A DNA stretch of 37,909 bases from Opitutaceae bacterium (GTDB lineage Bacteria; Verrucomicrobiota; Verrucomicrobiia; Opitutales; Opitutaceae): positions 1 to 37,909 of the forward strand of contig NZNM01000129.1 of the NCBI GenBank assembly GCA_002694885.1. The letters run 5' to 3'. Shown piece by piece: positions 8,061-14,793 of the stretch. Position 1 is the stretch's first letter. Each line of letters begins with the position of its first letter. Below the pieces are notes generated by a model, which was given only the letters and a program-made list of their open reading frames with translations, ran no database searches and had not been told where the DNA came from. The position numbers and the translations under genes are program-made.

Positions 8061-8762
8061 ATGATAGTCGCATCCATAGACGCCATACATATCGAGCTGT
8101 TCGACAAGTTCCAGCAAGGGGGCATCATCATGTGGCCCATATTCCTGATGAGCTTGGCGGCGTTGGCGATATTCGTGGAGCGCGTTTTGTTTCTGCATCG
8201 AAACCAAATTCGATCCCGAGAATTCCTTTCTGGGATAGAAAACTCGCTGGAAAAGGGCCGCTTGATTGAGGCTCTCACGGTATGCCAAGAAACTCCAGGC
8301 CCGGCGGCGGCTATGGTTAAGGCTGGATTGATGGCATTCCGTAAAACCGACGAAGAGATTCGTGAATCTGTGCGAGAAGCGGCCATCGTGGAGTTGGGTC
8401 CTATAAAGCGGCGAGTAGGCGCTGTCAGCGCGATTGCTCAGGCAGCTCCAATTTTTGGGCTCCTGGGAACTGTAATCGGTCTCATCGACGCGTTTTCCCA
8501 GTACGAGCAGCAAGGTGTTTACCTCAATGCGGGATTTCTTTCGGGAAGTATGTGGCAAGCTCTTATTACAACGGCAACTGGATTAGCCCTCGGCGCGGTT
8601 TGCTTGCTAGCGCACCACTTCCTTGTTGGGCGAGTTCGCGTAGCCATCCACGAGATGGAATGGCTGGGAAGCGAATTGCTTTTGGCATTCGCTCGAGTGA
8701 AGTCTGGCGCTTCCATCGACCAGGAGGAACTTCCTCATGAAGTTGTCGATTCTCAATCTTGA
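8061..8762 (+). CDS. MotA/TolQ/ExbB-family proton channel protein (233 aa)
   Basis: Inner-membrane stator-like subunit that, with an ExbD-type partner, converts proton flow into mechanical work on a periplasmic-spanning protein. Three membrane segments are visible: about 22-45 (IIMWPIFLMSLAALAIFVE), 121-145 with the family signature AAPIFGLLGTVIGLIDAF, and 163-190 (SMWQALITTATGLALGAV). The cytoplasmic loop lies between the first two. Length and topology fit ExbB/TolQ. It begins 11 bases after the TPR gene and overlaps the ExbD-type gene by 26 bases. The sequence does not separate ExbB from TolQ; absence of pal/tolB nearby argues neither way. Confidence 0.94.
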   Translation: MIVASIDAIHIELFDKFQQGGIIMWPIFLMSLAALAIFVERVLFLHRNQIRSREFLSGIENSLEKGRLIEALTVCQETPGPAAAMVKAGLMAFRKTDEEIRESVREAAIVELGPIKRRVGAVSAIAQAAPIFGLLGTVIGLIDAFSQYEQQGVYLNAGFLSGSMWQALITTATGLALGAVCLLAHHFLVGRVRVAIHEMEWLGSELLLAFARVKSGASIDQEELPHEVVDSQS

Positions 8763-9201
8763 GAGGGAGGCCCCTCGGTCAGCCAAGCTCGGCTTTTGGC
8801 CGTTCGTGGATATCTGTGTGATTGGCCTATTCGCATCTCTTTATGGCTCTAACTTTGTCATTGCCCCTGGGATAAATATCGAACTGCCGCAGTCGAATCA
8901 CGTTCAGTCGACGGTCGCCCAGAGGCTTCAAGTCATGTCGGTAGATGAAGTGGGCGGTGAGGAGCAGATATATTTTGAAGATAGGCTGTTAAAACTTGAG
9001 ACTCTCGAAAAAATGCTTCGGCTCAGGGGTGAGGTCCCGGAGAATGTCACTTTATTGATTCGAATGGATGGGAAGGTCTCCGCTCAAACGATCGCATCGA
9101 TTTACGAGATCGCAATGGCAGTGGGCTATCGTCAAGTGCTATGGGCCACCGAAAACCGACCAGAGGAATCAAACGCTTTAGACGCGATAGCCGACGAGTG
9201 A
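8737..9201 (+). CDS. ExbD/TolR-family protein (154 aa)
   Basis: Single-pass inner-membrane partner of the ExbB-type protein. The transmembrane helix (about 19-43) contains PFVDICVIGLF with Asp25, the residue that carries protons in ExbD and TolR (Asp25 in E. coli ExbD). IAPGINIELPQS follows, matching the family's conserved LP segment. The periplasmic domain has the usual LLIRMDGKVSAQTIASIYEIAMAVGY pattern at its C-terminal half. The start is well supported by AGGAGG at 8722-8727, nine bases upstream of the ATG, inside the end of the ExbB-type gene, implying translational coupling. Confidence 0.92.
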   Translation: MKLSILNLEREAPRSAKLGFWPFVDICVIGLFASLYGSNFVIAPGINIELPQSNHVQSTVAQRLQVMSVDEVGGEEQIYFEDRLLKLETLEKMLRLRGEVPENVTLLIRMDGKVSAQTIASIYEIAMAVGYRQVLWATENRPEESNALDAIADE

Positions 9202-9202
9202 A

Positions 9203-9955
9203 ATGAGGCGATCAGTTTCTAGATGGATAGCGGGTATCGGAATTGCGGCGGTTGTCCACATAGCGATTTACTGGCTTTTGGTTTTCGTAGAGAGGCCAAC
9301 GACCGAGGAACCTGTTGTGCGACCGGCGGGCGCCACATTTCGGTACATTGGAAAGGATCAAGTCGAGCTTTTACCAATTATGCAGCAGCAACTCGAATTG
9401 TTCGACCCTAAGCCGCTCGTGCAGCCGACACAGTGGAACTTGGCTAACTCAGACGATCGTTTTGATCGAATAGAAGAATTCGTCGGAGATGACATGGATC
9501 TGTTCGTTGATTATGAGTCTAACTACGGAAGTGAAGAAGGTGATTTCATCACGGCATTTGGCAACTCATGGCGCTCTGCTGATGGCGCAGATGAGGTGTT
9601 TCTAGACTTCGAAATGGATCGGACGAAAGGATTCGGCCGCGTGGCCCGGAATCTACAATCGGTTGAAGATGACAGTGTAGAAATGGAAATCGTGCGTCTA
9701 AAAGATGGATCTCCAGTGTTGGGTCGTTCGTATAATAATGAAGTGTCTGAGCAAATCCGAGATCTTCCTGGGACTTGGGGGACGGCTTCATTCGTTATCC
9801 AGGTTATTGATTCGTTTCAGGTGGGCTCCCCGATTCTTAATCAAGGATCAGGCAGCGCGGAAGCCGACAGCCGATTGAAGGGATTTATTGAGACTGCGTT
9901 GATTCCGAAAGGCGAACTGAACGACGGCTTTTACACGGTCCAGATATCCCGTTAA
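9203..9955 (+). CDS. Single-TM periplasmic protein in TonB/TolA position (250 aa)
   Basis: Not recognised by domain. The N-terminus is short, basic and followed by one membrane helix (about 8-29, WIAGIGIAAVVHIAIYWLLV) with His19 in its middle. TonB and TolA also carry a key histidine in their single TM helix (S-x3-H motif), though here the preceding Ser is Ala15. The periplasmic part (30-250) lacks the Pro-rich or long helical spacer of TonB/TolA, has an acidic middle (80-135), and ends in a possibly folded segment closing with FYTVQIS. It starts one base after the ExbD-type stop, so it belongs to the operon. A force-transmitting role is inferred from position and topology only. Confidence 0.75.
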   Translation: MRRSVSRWIAGIGIAAVVHIAIYWLLVFVERPTTEEPVVRPAGATFRYIGKDQVELLPIMQQQLELFDPKPLVQPTQWNLANSDDRFDRIEEFVGDDMDLFVDYESNYGSEEGDFITAFGNSWRSADGADEVFLDFEMDRTKGFGRVARNLQSVEDDSVEMEIVRLKDGSPVLGRSYNNEVSEQIRDLPGTWGTASFVIQVIDSFQVGSPILNQGSGSAEADSRLKGFIETALIPKGELNDGFYTVQISR

Positions 9956-9985
9956 TCAAGGGTGAAAATTTTATTGAAATTTCAG

Positions 9986-10014
9986 TTGACGGGCAATTTT
10001 GGCTTGGACATCGT
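9986..10014 (+). promoter_or_regulatory. Candidate promoter for tRNA-Thr / tuf
   Basis: TTGACG at 9986-9991 is a five-of-six match to a -35 box. A 17-base spacer leads to a weak -10 (CATCGT). It sits in the only gap before tRNA-Thr, after the preceding operon, where a promoter is expected. The -10 match is poor, so the exact position is uncertain. Confidence 0.3.
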
Positions 10015-10048
10015 CTTGCTTCTTTTTTCGACACACACCACTTAAGAG

Positions 10049-10114
<66 letters not shown>

Positions 10115-10124
<10 letters not shown>

Positions 10125-10146
10125 CTTGAGCTAAGGCCCTCTTTTT
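10115..10146 (+). terminator. Possible tRNA-overlapping terminator/attenuator before tuf
   Basis: GAGGGC (10115-10120), the 3' acceptor strand of tRNA-Thr, can pair perfectly with GCCCTC (10136-10141), which is followed directly by TTTTT. A G-U pair extends the stem to seven. This hairpin and the tRNA acceptor stem compete for the same strand, so it would form only when the tRNA does not fold. Confidence 0.45.
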
Positions 10147-10202
10147 GGGAGTGTCGGATCAACGAAATACTTTCATATAAATCAAAAAACTAACAACCAA
10201 AA

Positions 10203-11393
10203 ATGGCTAAAGGAACCTTCGAAAGAACTAAACCGCACGTCAATGTGGGAACGATTGGACACGTTGACCACGGTAAAACGACGCTGACCACCGCGATCTT
10301 GTCAGTGCAAGCTGGCAAAGGCCTTGCGGAGCTAAAAAGCTACTCGGACATTGCTAAGGGTGGTACGGTGCGTGACGAGTCGAAGATCGTTACAATCTCG
10401 GTCGCCCACGTGGAGTACGAGTCGGATAACCGCCACTACGCTCACGTAGATTGCCCGGGTCACGCCGATTTCGTTAAGAACATGATTACCGGCGCGGCTC
10501 AAATGGACGGAGCAATCCTGGTTGTTAGCGCAGCAGATGGCCCAATGCCTCAAACGCGCGAGCACATCCTGTTGGCTCGTCAGGTTGGCGTTCCAAAGAT
10601 CGTTGTTTTCCTTAACAAGTGCGACCTGATCGACGACGAAGAGCTTCTTGAGCTCGTTGAGATGGAAGTTCGTGAGCTTCTAGACAAGTACGAATTCCCA
10701 GGAGACGATGCCACCATTATTCGCGGATCTGCTATGCAGGCTCTCGAAGGTACGGAGGAAGGTAAAGCGCACATCCAGGCGCTGATGGACGCAATTGACG
10801 CGGACATTCCTGAGCCAGAGCGCGAGATCGATAAGCCTTTCTTGATGTCCGTTGAAGACGTTTTCTCGATCACAGGTCGCGGTACCGTAGCGACTGGCCG
10901 TATCGAGCGTGGCATCATCAAAGTTGGCGACGAAGTTGAAATCGTCGGGCTTAAGGACACAGAAAAGTCGGTTGTTACCGGTGTTGAGATGTTCCGTAAA
11001 ATGCTCGATCAGGGACAGGCGGGAGACAATGTTGGTATTCTGCTTCGCGGTGTGGAAAAGGACGCAATCGAGCGTGGTCAAGTTCTGGCTGCTCCCGGAT
11101 CGATCACTCCGCACAAAAAGGGGAAGGCGGAAATTTACGTTCTTTCTAAGGACGAAGGAGGACGCCACACGCCTTTCTTCAATGGTTACCGTCCGCAATT
11201 TTATTTCCGCACCACCGATGTGACAGGAGTTTGCGAACTTCCTGACGGCGTAGAGATGGTGATGCCTGGAGACAACATTTCAATTGAAGTGTCGTTGACC
11301 AAGCCTATCGCTATGGAAAAAGGGCAACGCTTCGCGATCCGCGAAGGTGGCCGTACGATTGGGGCGGGCCGCATTACCGACATTGTCGAGTAG
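10203..11393 (+). CDS. tuf: Translation elongation factor EF-Tu (396 aa)
   Basis: GTPase that carries aminoacyl-tRNA to the ribosomal A site. G1 is GHVDHGKT (19-26), G3 is DCPGH (83-87, with the catalytic His87), G4 is NKCD and G5 is GSAMQAL. Domains 2 and 3 follow ([28 protein letters not shown]) to [13 protein letters not shown] near the end. Switch I (about 47-70) reads [18 protein letters not shown] instead of the usual APEEK-x-RGITI pattern; the Mg-coordinating Thr is retained as Thr64. Such a switch I is, as far as I recall, shared with planctomycete/verrucomicrobial EF-Tu. The ATG has an A-rich leader without a clear ribosome-binding site. tuf is absent from its other common place after fusA. 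Confidence 0.98.
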   Translation: MAKGTFERTKPHVNVGTIGHVDHGKTTLTTAILSVQAGKGLAELKSYSDIAKGGTVRDESKIVTISVAHVEYESDNRHYAHVDCPGHADFVKNMITGAAQMDGAILVVSAADGPMPQTREHILLARQVGVPKIVVFLNKCDLIDDEELLELVEMEVRELLDKYEFPGDDATIIRGSAMQALEGTEEGKAHIQALMDAIDADIPEPEREIDKPFLMSVEDVFSITGRGTVATGRIERGIIKVGDEVEIVGLKDTEKSVVTGVEMFRKMLDQGQAGDNVGILLRGVEKDAIERGQVLAAPGSITPHKKGKAEIYVLSKDEGGRHTPFFNGYRPQFYFRTTDVTGVCELPDGVEMVMPGDNISIEVSLTKPIAMEKGQRFAIREGGRTIGAGRITDIVE

Positions 11394-11421
11394 CGCGGAT
11401 TTCCAACAGTTTAATTTCTTT

Positions 11422-11448
11422 GCCGGAACCCCTTAGCAGGGTTTCGGC
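11422..11448 (+). terminator. Hairpin terminator/attenuator after tuf
   Basis: Ten-base-pair stem with one G-U pair (GCCGGAACCC / GGGTTTCGGC), 7-base loop, followed by AATTCTGTTTTT. It lies 28 bases after the tuf stop and 30 bases before tRNA-Trp, leaving little room for a new promoter, so partial readthrough into tRNA-Trp/secE is likely. Confidence 0.75.
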
Positions 11449-11478
11449 AATTCTGTTTTTCAAATTTCCGGTTTAATT

Positions 11479-11554
11479 AGGGTAGTAGCTCAATTGGTAG
11501 AGTAGTGGTCTCCAAAACCATTGGTTGGGGGTTCGAGTCCCTCCTGCCCTGCCA
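11479..11554 (+). tRNA. tRNA-Trp (anticodon CCA)
   Basis: Complete 76-base cloverleaf with encoded CCA. The acceptor is AGGGTAG / CTGCCCT (one G-U), D-arm GCTC/GAGT, anticodon stem GTGGT/ACCAT with loop CTCCAAA (anticodon CCA), and T-loop GTTCGAGTC. The order tuf, tRNA-Trp, secE, nusG is common among bacteria. secE starts 19 bases after the CCA. Confidence 0.97.
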
Positions 11555-11573
11555 AGCAAGTCACCTGTCATCA

Positions 11574-11777
11574 ATGAAAAATCCTTTCAGCACAATCCGA
11601 ATATTCGTCAACGAAACCGTGACGGAGCTGAAAAAAGCGACCTGGCCCACGCTCATCGAGCTGCGTGATTCCACAATTGTGGTTCTCGTCTCCATAGCGA
11701 TTGTGGGCCTATTTATAGCGGTCGCGGATTTTTCCCTAGCGAACGTTGTTAACCTCTTCACCGGGTGGATGCGGTAA
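11574..11777 (+). CDS. secE: Preprotein translocase subunit SecE (67 aa)
   Basis: Small tail-anchored clamp of the SecYEG protein-conducting channel in the inner membrane. Residues 8-30 form the amphipathic surface helix with the conserved VNETVTELKKATWPTLIEL segment (TWP motif). A single membrane helix follows (about 33-55, VVLVSIAIVGLFIAVADFSL). The length equals the short bacterial form. The ATG after tRNA-Trp is the only start that avoids running into the tRNA. secE is followed 11 bases later by nusG, the usual pair. Confidence 0.95.
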   Translation: MKNPFSTIRIFVNETVTELKKATWPTLIELRDSTIVVLVSIAIVGLFIAVADFSLANVVNLFTGWMR

Positions 11778-11788
11778 CTCCTGTATCG

Positions 11789-12364
11789 ATGACTGAAGCA
11801 AAGGCAAAGACCCAAGGAGATTGGTACGTGGTCCAGACCCTTTCAAACCAGGAAGGGAAAGTTAAACGCTATCTGGATAAGTTCGTCGTCGAGGAAGAGA
11901 TGGAGGATTTCGTATTCGAAGTGCTTGTCCCGACGGAAAACGTTGTCGAGGTTAAGAACGGGAAAAAGACTCAGATCACTCGAAAATTCTATCCCGGTTA
12001 CGTATTTGTCCGCATGCGCTTGTACGATGGTGACGGAAAGCTTATGAATAAGCCGTGGTATTTTGTCAGAGAGACCGCGGGCGTTATCAATTTCGTTGGC
12101 GGCGATAGGCCAGCTGCTCTGAAGAAGTCCGAGATCGACACTATTCTGAGTCAGGTTGAAGCTGCATCTGGCAAAGAAACTCCAAAAATCCAATACGAAG
12201 TTGGAGAGGAAGTTAAGATCACGGACGGGCCGTTCCTCAATCTCACCGGAAGAATTGACGAGATCGATCCGGAAAAGGGAAAACTCAAAGTGTCCGTTTC
12301 CATATTCGGGCGCTTCACACCTGTCGAATTGGAATATTGGCAAGTAGAACGTATAACAAACTAG
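11789..12364 (+). CDS. nusG: Transcription termination/antitermination factor NusG (191 aa)
   Basis: Binds the RNA polymerase clamp through its NGN domain and links polymerase to Rho or to ribosomal S10 through its KOW domain. The NGN domain starts at DWYVVQTLSNQEGKVK and includes RKFYPGYVFVRM and the WYFVRETAGVINFVGG segment. The C-terminal KOW domain contains VGEEVKITDGPFLNLTGRIDEID and VSIFGRFTPVEL. ATG 11789 is chosen; a GTG at 11765 would overlap the secE end by 13 bases and add 8 residues not typical for the family. rplK starts 9 bases after the stop. Confidence 0.96.
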   Translation: MTEAKAKTQGDWYVVQTLSNQEGKVKRYLDKFVVEEEMEDFVFEVLVPTENVVEVKNGKKTQITRKFYPGYVFVRMRLYDGDGKLMNKPWYFVRETAGVINFVGGDRPAALKKSEIDTILSQVEAASGKETPKIQYEVGEEVKITDGPFLNLTGRIDEIDPEKGKLKVSVSIFGRFTPVELEYWQVERITN

Positions 12365-12373
12365 GTATTTAGA

Positions 12374-12799
12374 ATGGCTAAGAAGATAACCGGTACGATT
12401 CGCCTTCAGCTTCCAGCTGGCGGCGCGAACCCAGCTCCTCCAGTCGGGCCCGCTCTCGGGGCGGCTGGGATCAACATCATGGGTTTCTGTAAGGAATTTA
12501 ATGCCAAGACCAAAGACCAGGCAGGCATGATCCTCCCGGCTGTCATCACGGTGTATCAAGATCGCTCCTTCAGCTTCATTTTGAAGTCACCTCCCGCAGC
12601 GGTTCTTTTGAAGAAAGCGGCAGGATTAGCCAAGGGTTCCGGAGTTCCGAATCGCGATAAAGTGGGTAAGGTAACTAAGAAGCAGATTCTTGAAATCGTG
12701 GAAACGAAGAAGGAGGACCTTAACGCCAGCGACCCAGAGATGGCGTCGCGGATCATCGAAGGTACCGCCCGATCGATGGGTATCGAAGTAGTCGATTAG
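12374..12799 (+). CDS. rplK: 50S ribosomal protein L11 (141 aa)
   Basis: Stalk-base protein that binds 23S rRNA at the GTPase-associated centre and is needed for factor-dependent GTPase activity and RelA activation. Length is exactly that of the family. The N-terminal domain carries [22 protein letters not shown] with the flexible Pro-rich hinge, and the C-terminal rRNA-binding domain has [14 protein letters not shown] and ARSMGIEV. Only 9 bases separate it from nusG, so no L1-type leader can precede it here. Confidence 0.98.
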   Translation: MAKKITGTIRLQLPAGGANPAPPVGPALGAAGINIMGFCKEFNAKTKDQAGMILPAVITVYQDRSFSFILKSPPAAVLLKKAAGLAKGSGVPNRDKVGKVTKKQILEIVETKKEDLNASDPEMASRIIEGTARSMGIEVVD

Positions 12800-12859
12800 A
12801 TCATATCAATTTTTCTGATACGAAAATAATACATCAAAGCAGGAGCCGAGAGGCGTTCG

Positions 12860-12873
12860 CACTGCAAGGAGTG
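12860..12873 (+). promoter_or_regulatory. Small hairpin carrying the rplA ribosome-binding site
   Basis: CACT (12860-12863) can pair with AGTG (12870-12873), placing AAGGAG (12866-12871), the rplA ribosome-binding site, largely in the loop. It follows a GCC-GAGA-GGC mini-hairpin (12845-12854). The 77-base rplK-rplA gap is long for this operon. Structure is weak; regulation by L1 is only a possibility. Confidence 0.3.
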
Positions 12874-12876
12874 AAA

Positions 12877-13569
12877 ATGCTAAAGCTGACAAAACGATAT
12901 CGAGCCGCCCAAGAGTCGGCCGATCTAGGCAAGGAGTACACCGTAGAAGAAGCGGTTGAAGTCCTTGGCAATATGCCAAAGGCGAAATTTGACGAAACTG
13001 TCGAAATTTCGATGAAGCTGCTAGTAGATCCTCGGAAAGGGGATGAAATGGTACGCGGCACCGTAATGCTTCCCCATGGAAGCGGCAAATCAGTCAAGGT
13101 CTTGGCGTTTACCTCAGATCCTGAGGCGGCTAAAAAGGCGGGAGCTGCGGAAGCTGGCCTTGAGGATATGATCGAGAAGATCCAGGACGGCTGGATGGAT
13201 TTCGACGTTGCGGTGGCCACTCCCGACGCGATGAAGGAGGTGCGGAAGATCGCAAGAGTTTTGGGTCCTAAAGGCCTAATGCCGAACCCAAAGGCGGGCA
13301 CAGTTTCGCCTAAGATCGAGGATGCCATCAAAGAAGTTATGGCAGGTCGTGTTGAATTTAAACTCGATAAGGGAGCCAACTTGGGTGTCGGCATCGGTAA
13401 GCGATCATTCTCTAAAGAGCAATTGGTCGAAAACGTTCGAGCATTAATGGAAGCGATCGGCAAAGCCCGTCCCCAGAATTTCAAGGGCGCCTATATTCGT
13501 AGCGCTAGTGTGTCGGCGACAATGACGCCTGGCATCAGGATCGCAGGTTCGGAGTACTCTCAATACTGA
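12877..13569 (+). CDS. rplA: 50S ribosomal protein L1 (230 aa)
   Basis: Forms the L1 stalk that guides deacylated tRNA out of the E site; in many bacteria it also represses its own operon. Family features include LTKRYRAAQE at the start, VRGTVMLPHGSGK, RVLGPKGLMPNPKAGTV and the closing GAYIRSASVSATMTPGIRI. ATG 12877 is preferred because AAGGAG at 12866-12871 lies five bases upstream. A GTG at 12871 would overlap that site. Confidence 0.97.
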   Translation: MLKLTKRYRAAQESADLGKEYTVEEAVEVLGNMPKAKFDETVEISMKLLVDPRKGDEMVRGTVMLPHGSGKSVKVLAFTSDPEAAKKAGAAEAGLEDMIEKIQDGWMDFDVAVATPDAMKEVRKIARVLGPKGLMPNPKAGTVSPKIEDAIKEVMAGRVEFKLDKGANLGVGIGKRSFSKEQLVENVRALMEAIGKARPQNFKGAYIRSASVSATMTPGIRIAGSEYSQY

Positions 13570-13596
13570 GGTCCAAAAATTAAGAGGAATTAGATC

Positions 13597-14115
13597 ATGA
13601 GACCGGAAAAACAATTTTTGGTAGACGAAGTAAACGCCCATCTCGACAAGTCGGACTATGTATTCGTAACCGACTTTCAGAGAGCGACCGTTCCCGATAT
13701 CGCGGACCTTCGAAGCAAACTGGCGAAAGAAGAAGCCGAGTTCCACGTCATTAAGAATAATATTCTGAAAGTCGCGGCGCGAGATCGTGGATATCCAGAG
13801 CTGGATGACCATCTAACTGGACAGAACGCGATCGTCATCGGAGGAAAGAATCCTTCTGGGGTCGCGAAAGTGCTTACGAAGTACTTCGACAGCGAGGAAA
13901 AGATCGAAGTCAAGGTAGGGGTGCTGAGCAACCAGAAGCTCGAAAAGGACGATGTTTCGGCTTTGTCCAAGCTGCCGTCTTTGGAATCTCTCAGAGCCCA
14001 GTTGCTTGGTTTGCTCTCTCAGCCAGCTCAGCAAATGGTATTCATTCTCAATGCCGTCCCGCAAAACGTGCTAAATGTATTGCAAGCGAAAGTAGATGCA
14101 GAAGGAGGAAACTAA
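13597..14115 (+). CDS. rplJ: 50S ribosomal protein L10 (172 aa)
   Basis: Anchors L7/L12 dimers to the ribosome at the GTPase centre. The N-terminal rRNA-binding domain (RPEKQFLVDEVNAHLDKSDYVFVTDF, VIKNNILKVAARD) is followed by the helical spine that binds L12. AAGAGGA at 13582-13588 lies eight bases before the ATG. The neighbour rplL follows after an unusually long 121-base gap. Confidence 0.97.
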   Translation: MRPEKQFLVDEVNAHLDKSDYVFVTDFQRATVPDIADLRSKLAKEEAEFHVIKNNILKVAARDRGYPELDDHLTGQNAIVIGGKNPSGVAKVLTKYFDSEEKIEVKVGVLSNQKLEKDDVSALSKLPSLESLRAQLLGLLSQPAQQMVFILNAVPQNVLNVLQAKVDAEGGN

Positions 14116-14178
14116 TTTTCTATACGGGAAGGCTTGGTCGTCTTCTCTTTTTAACTGAAACCTAAAACTAAAGATACA

Positions 14179-14224
14179 GGCTAGGGCCCTAAGTGGCCTT
14201 AAAAGAGGAAGATCCAAACTAGCC
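14179..14224 (+). other. Structured rplJ-rplL intergenic segment
   Basis: GGCTAG (14179-14184) is complementary to CTAGCC (14219-14224), and the palindrome TAGGGCCCTA (14182-14191) overlaps the left arm with a second GGCC just downstream. These form competing pairings 13 bases before the rplL start. The remainder of the gap is pyrimidine-rich near 14145. Function unknown. Confidence 0.3.
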
Positions 14225-14236
14225 AATCGAAGAAAA

Positions 14237-14629
14237 ATGGCAGACCTAACTAAAGAAGACGTAATCGAATGGCTCAGCAATCAGTCCGTGCTGGATATCG
14301 CTGGATTGGTGAAAGACCTCGAAGAAAAATGGGGCGTCAGCGCAGCTGCTCCCGTAGCGGTTGCCGCAGCTCCTGGAGCTGGTGGCGGCGGAGACGCAGG
14401 CGAAGCGGCTGAAGAAAAGACGGAATTCGACGTGATTCTGGCCGAAGCTGGCGCTAAAAAGATCAATGTGATCAAGGAAGTTCGCGGTATCACCGGACTC
14501 GGGCTGAAAGACGCCAAGGATCTCGTTGAAGGCGCTCCCAAACCGGTTAAGGAAGGCGCTTCGAAAGAAGAAGCTGAAGAAATCAAATCCAAGCTCGAAG
14601 CGGCCGGCGCTAAGGTAGAACTCAAATAG
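14237..14629 (+). CDS. rplL: 50S ribosomal protein L7/L12 (130 aa)
   Basis: Multi-copy stalk protein that recruits translation factors. The N-terminal dimerisation domain (residues 1-35) is followed by an Ala/Gly/Val-rich hinge (36-58, [16 protein letters not shown]). The globular C-terminal domain includes [27 protein letters not shown], the factor-binding face, and ends GAKVELK. Length is normal. A hairpin 38 bases downstream separates it from rpoB. Confidence 0.98.
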   Translation: MADLTKEDVIEWLSNQSVLDIAGLVKDLEEKWGVSAAAPVAVAAAPGAGGGGDAGEAAEEKTEFDVILAEAGAKKINVIKEVRGITGLGLKDAKDLVEGAPKPVKEGASKEEAEEIKSKLEAAGAKVELK

Positions 14630-14666
14630 CATTGTTCGATACCGCTTTTAGAAGCTTATTTTCCAA

Positions 14667-14692
14667 GACAGGCGCGTTTTCGTGCGCCTGTC
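14667..14692 (+). terminator. rplL-rpoB attenuator-like hairpin
   Basis: Nine perfect pairs (GACAGGCGC / GCGCCTGTC) with an 8-base loop, then TTTCCTGTCTC. The short U-tract suggests partial termination. E. coli has a known attenuator in the same rplL-rpoB gap that lowers rpoBC expression relative to ribosomal proteins, so the same role is likely. Confidence 0.75.
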
Positions 14693-14793
14693 TTTCCTGT
14701 CTCTATACGCCAGCCGTTTTTGCTTAGATTTTAGCGGCTGTTTATCAATTTTCCACTACCCGCACAACCTAGTCACTCAATTAAGGACACTCC

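Noticed and set aside
11843-12559. Long - strand open frame opposite nusG and rplK (and similar ones opposite rplA, rpoB and rplC)
   Set aside because: They lie antisense to clearly recognised genes, match no family and have no own context; they are by-products of codon bias.
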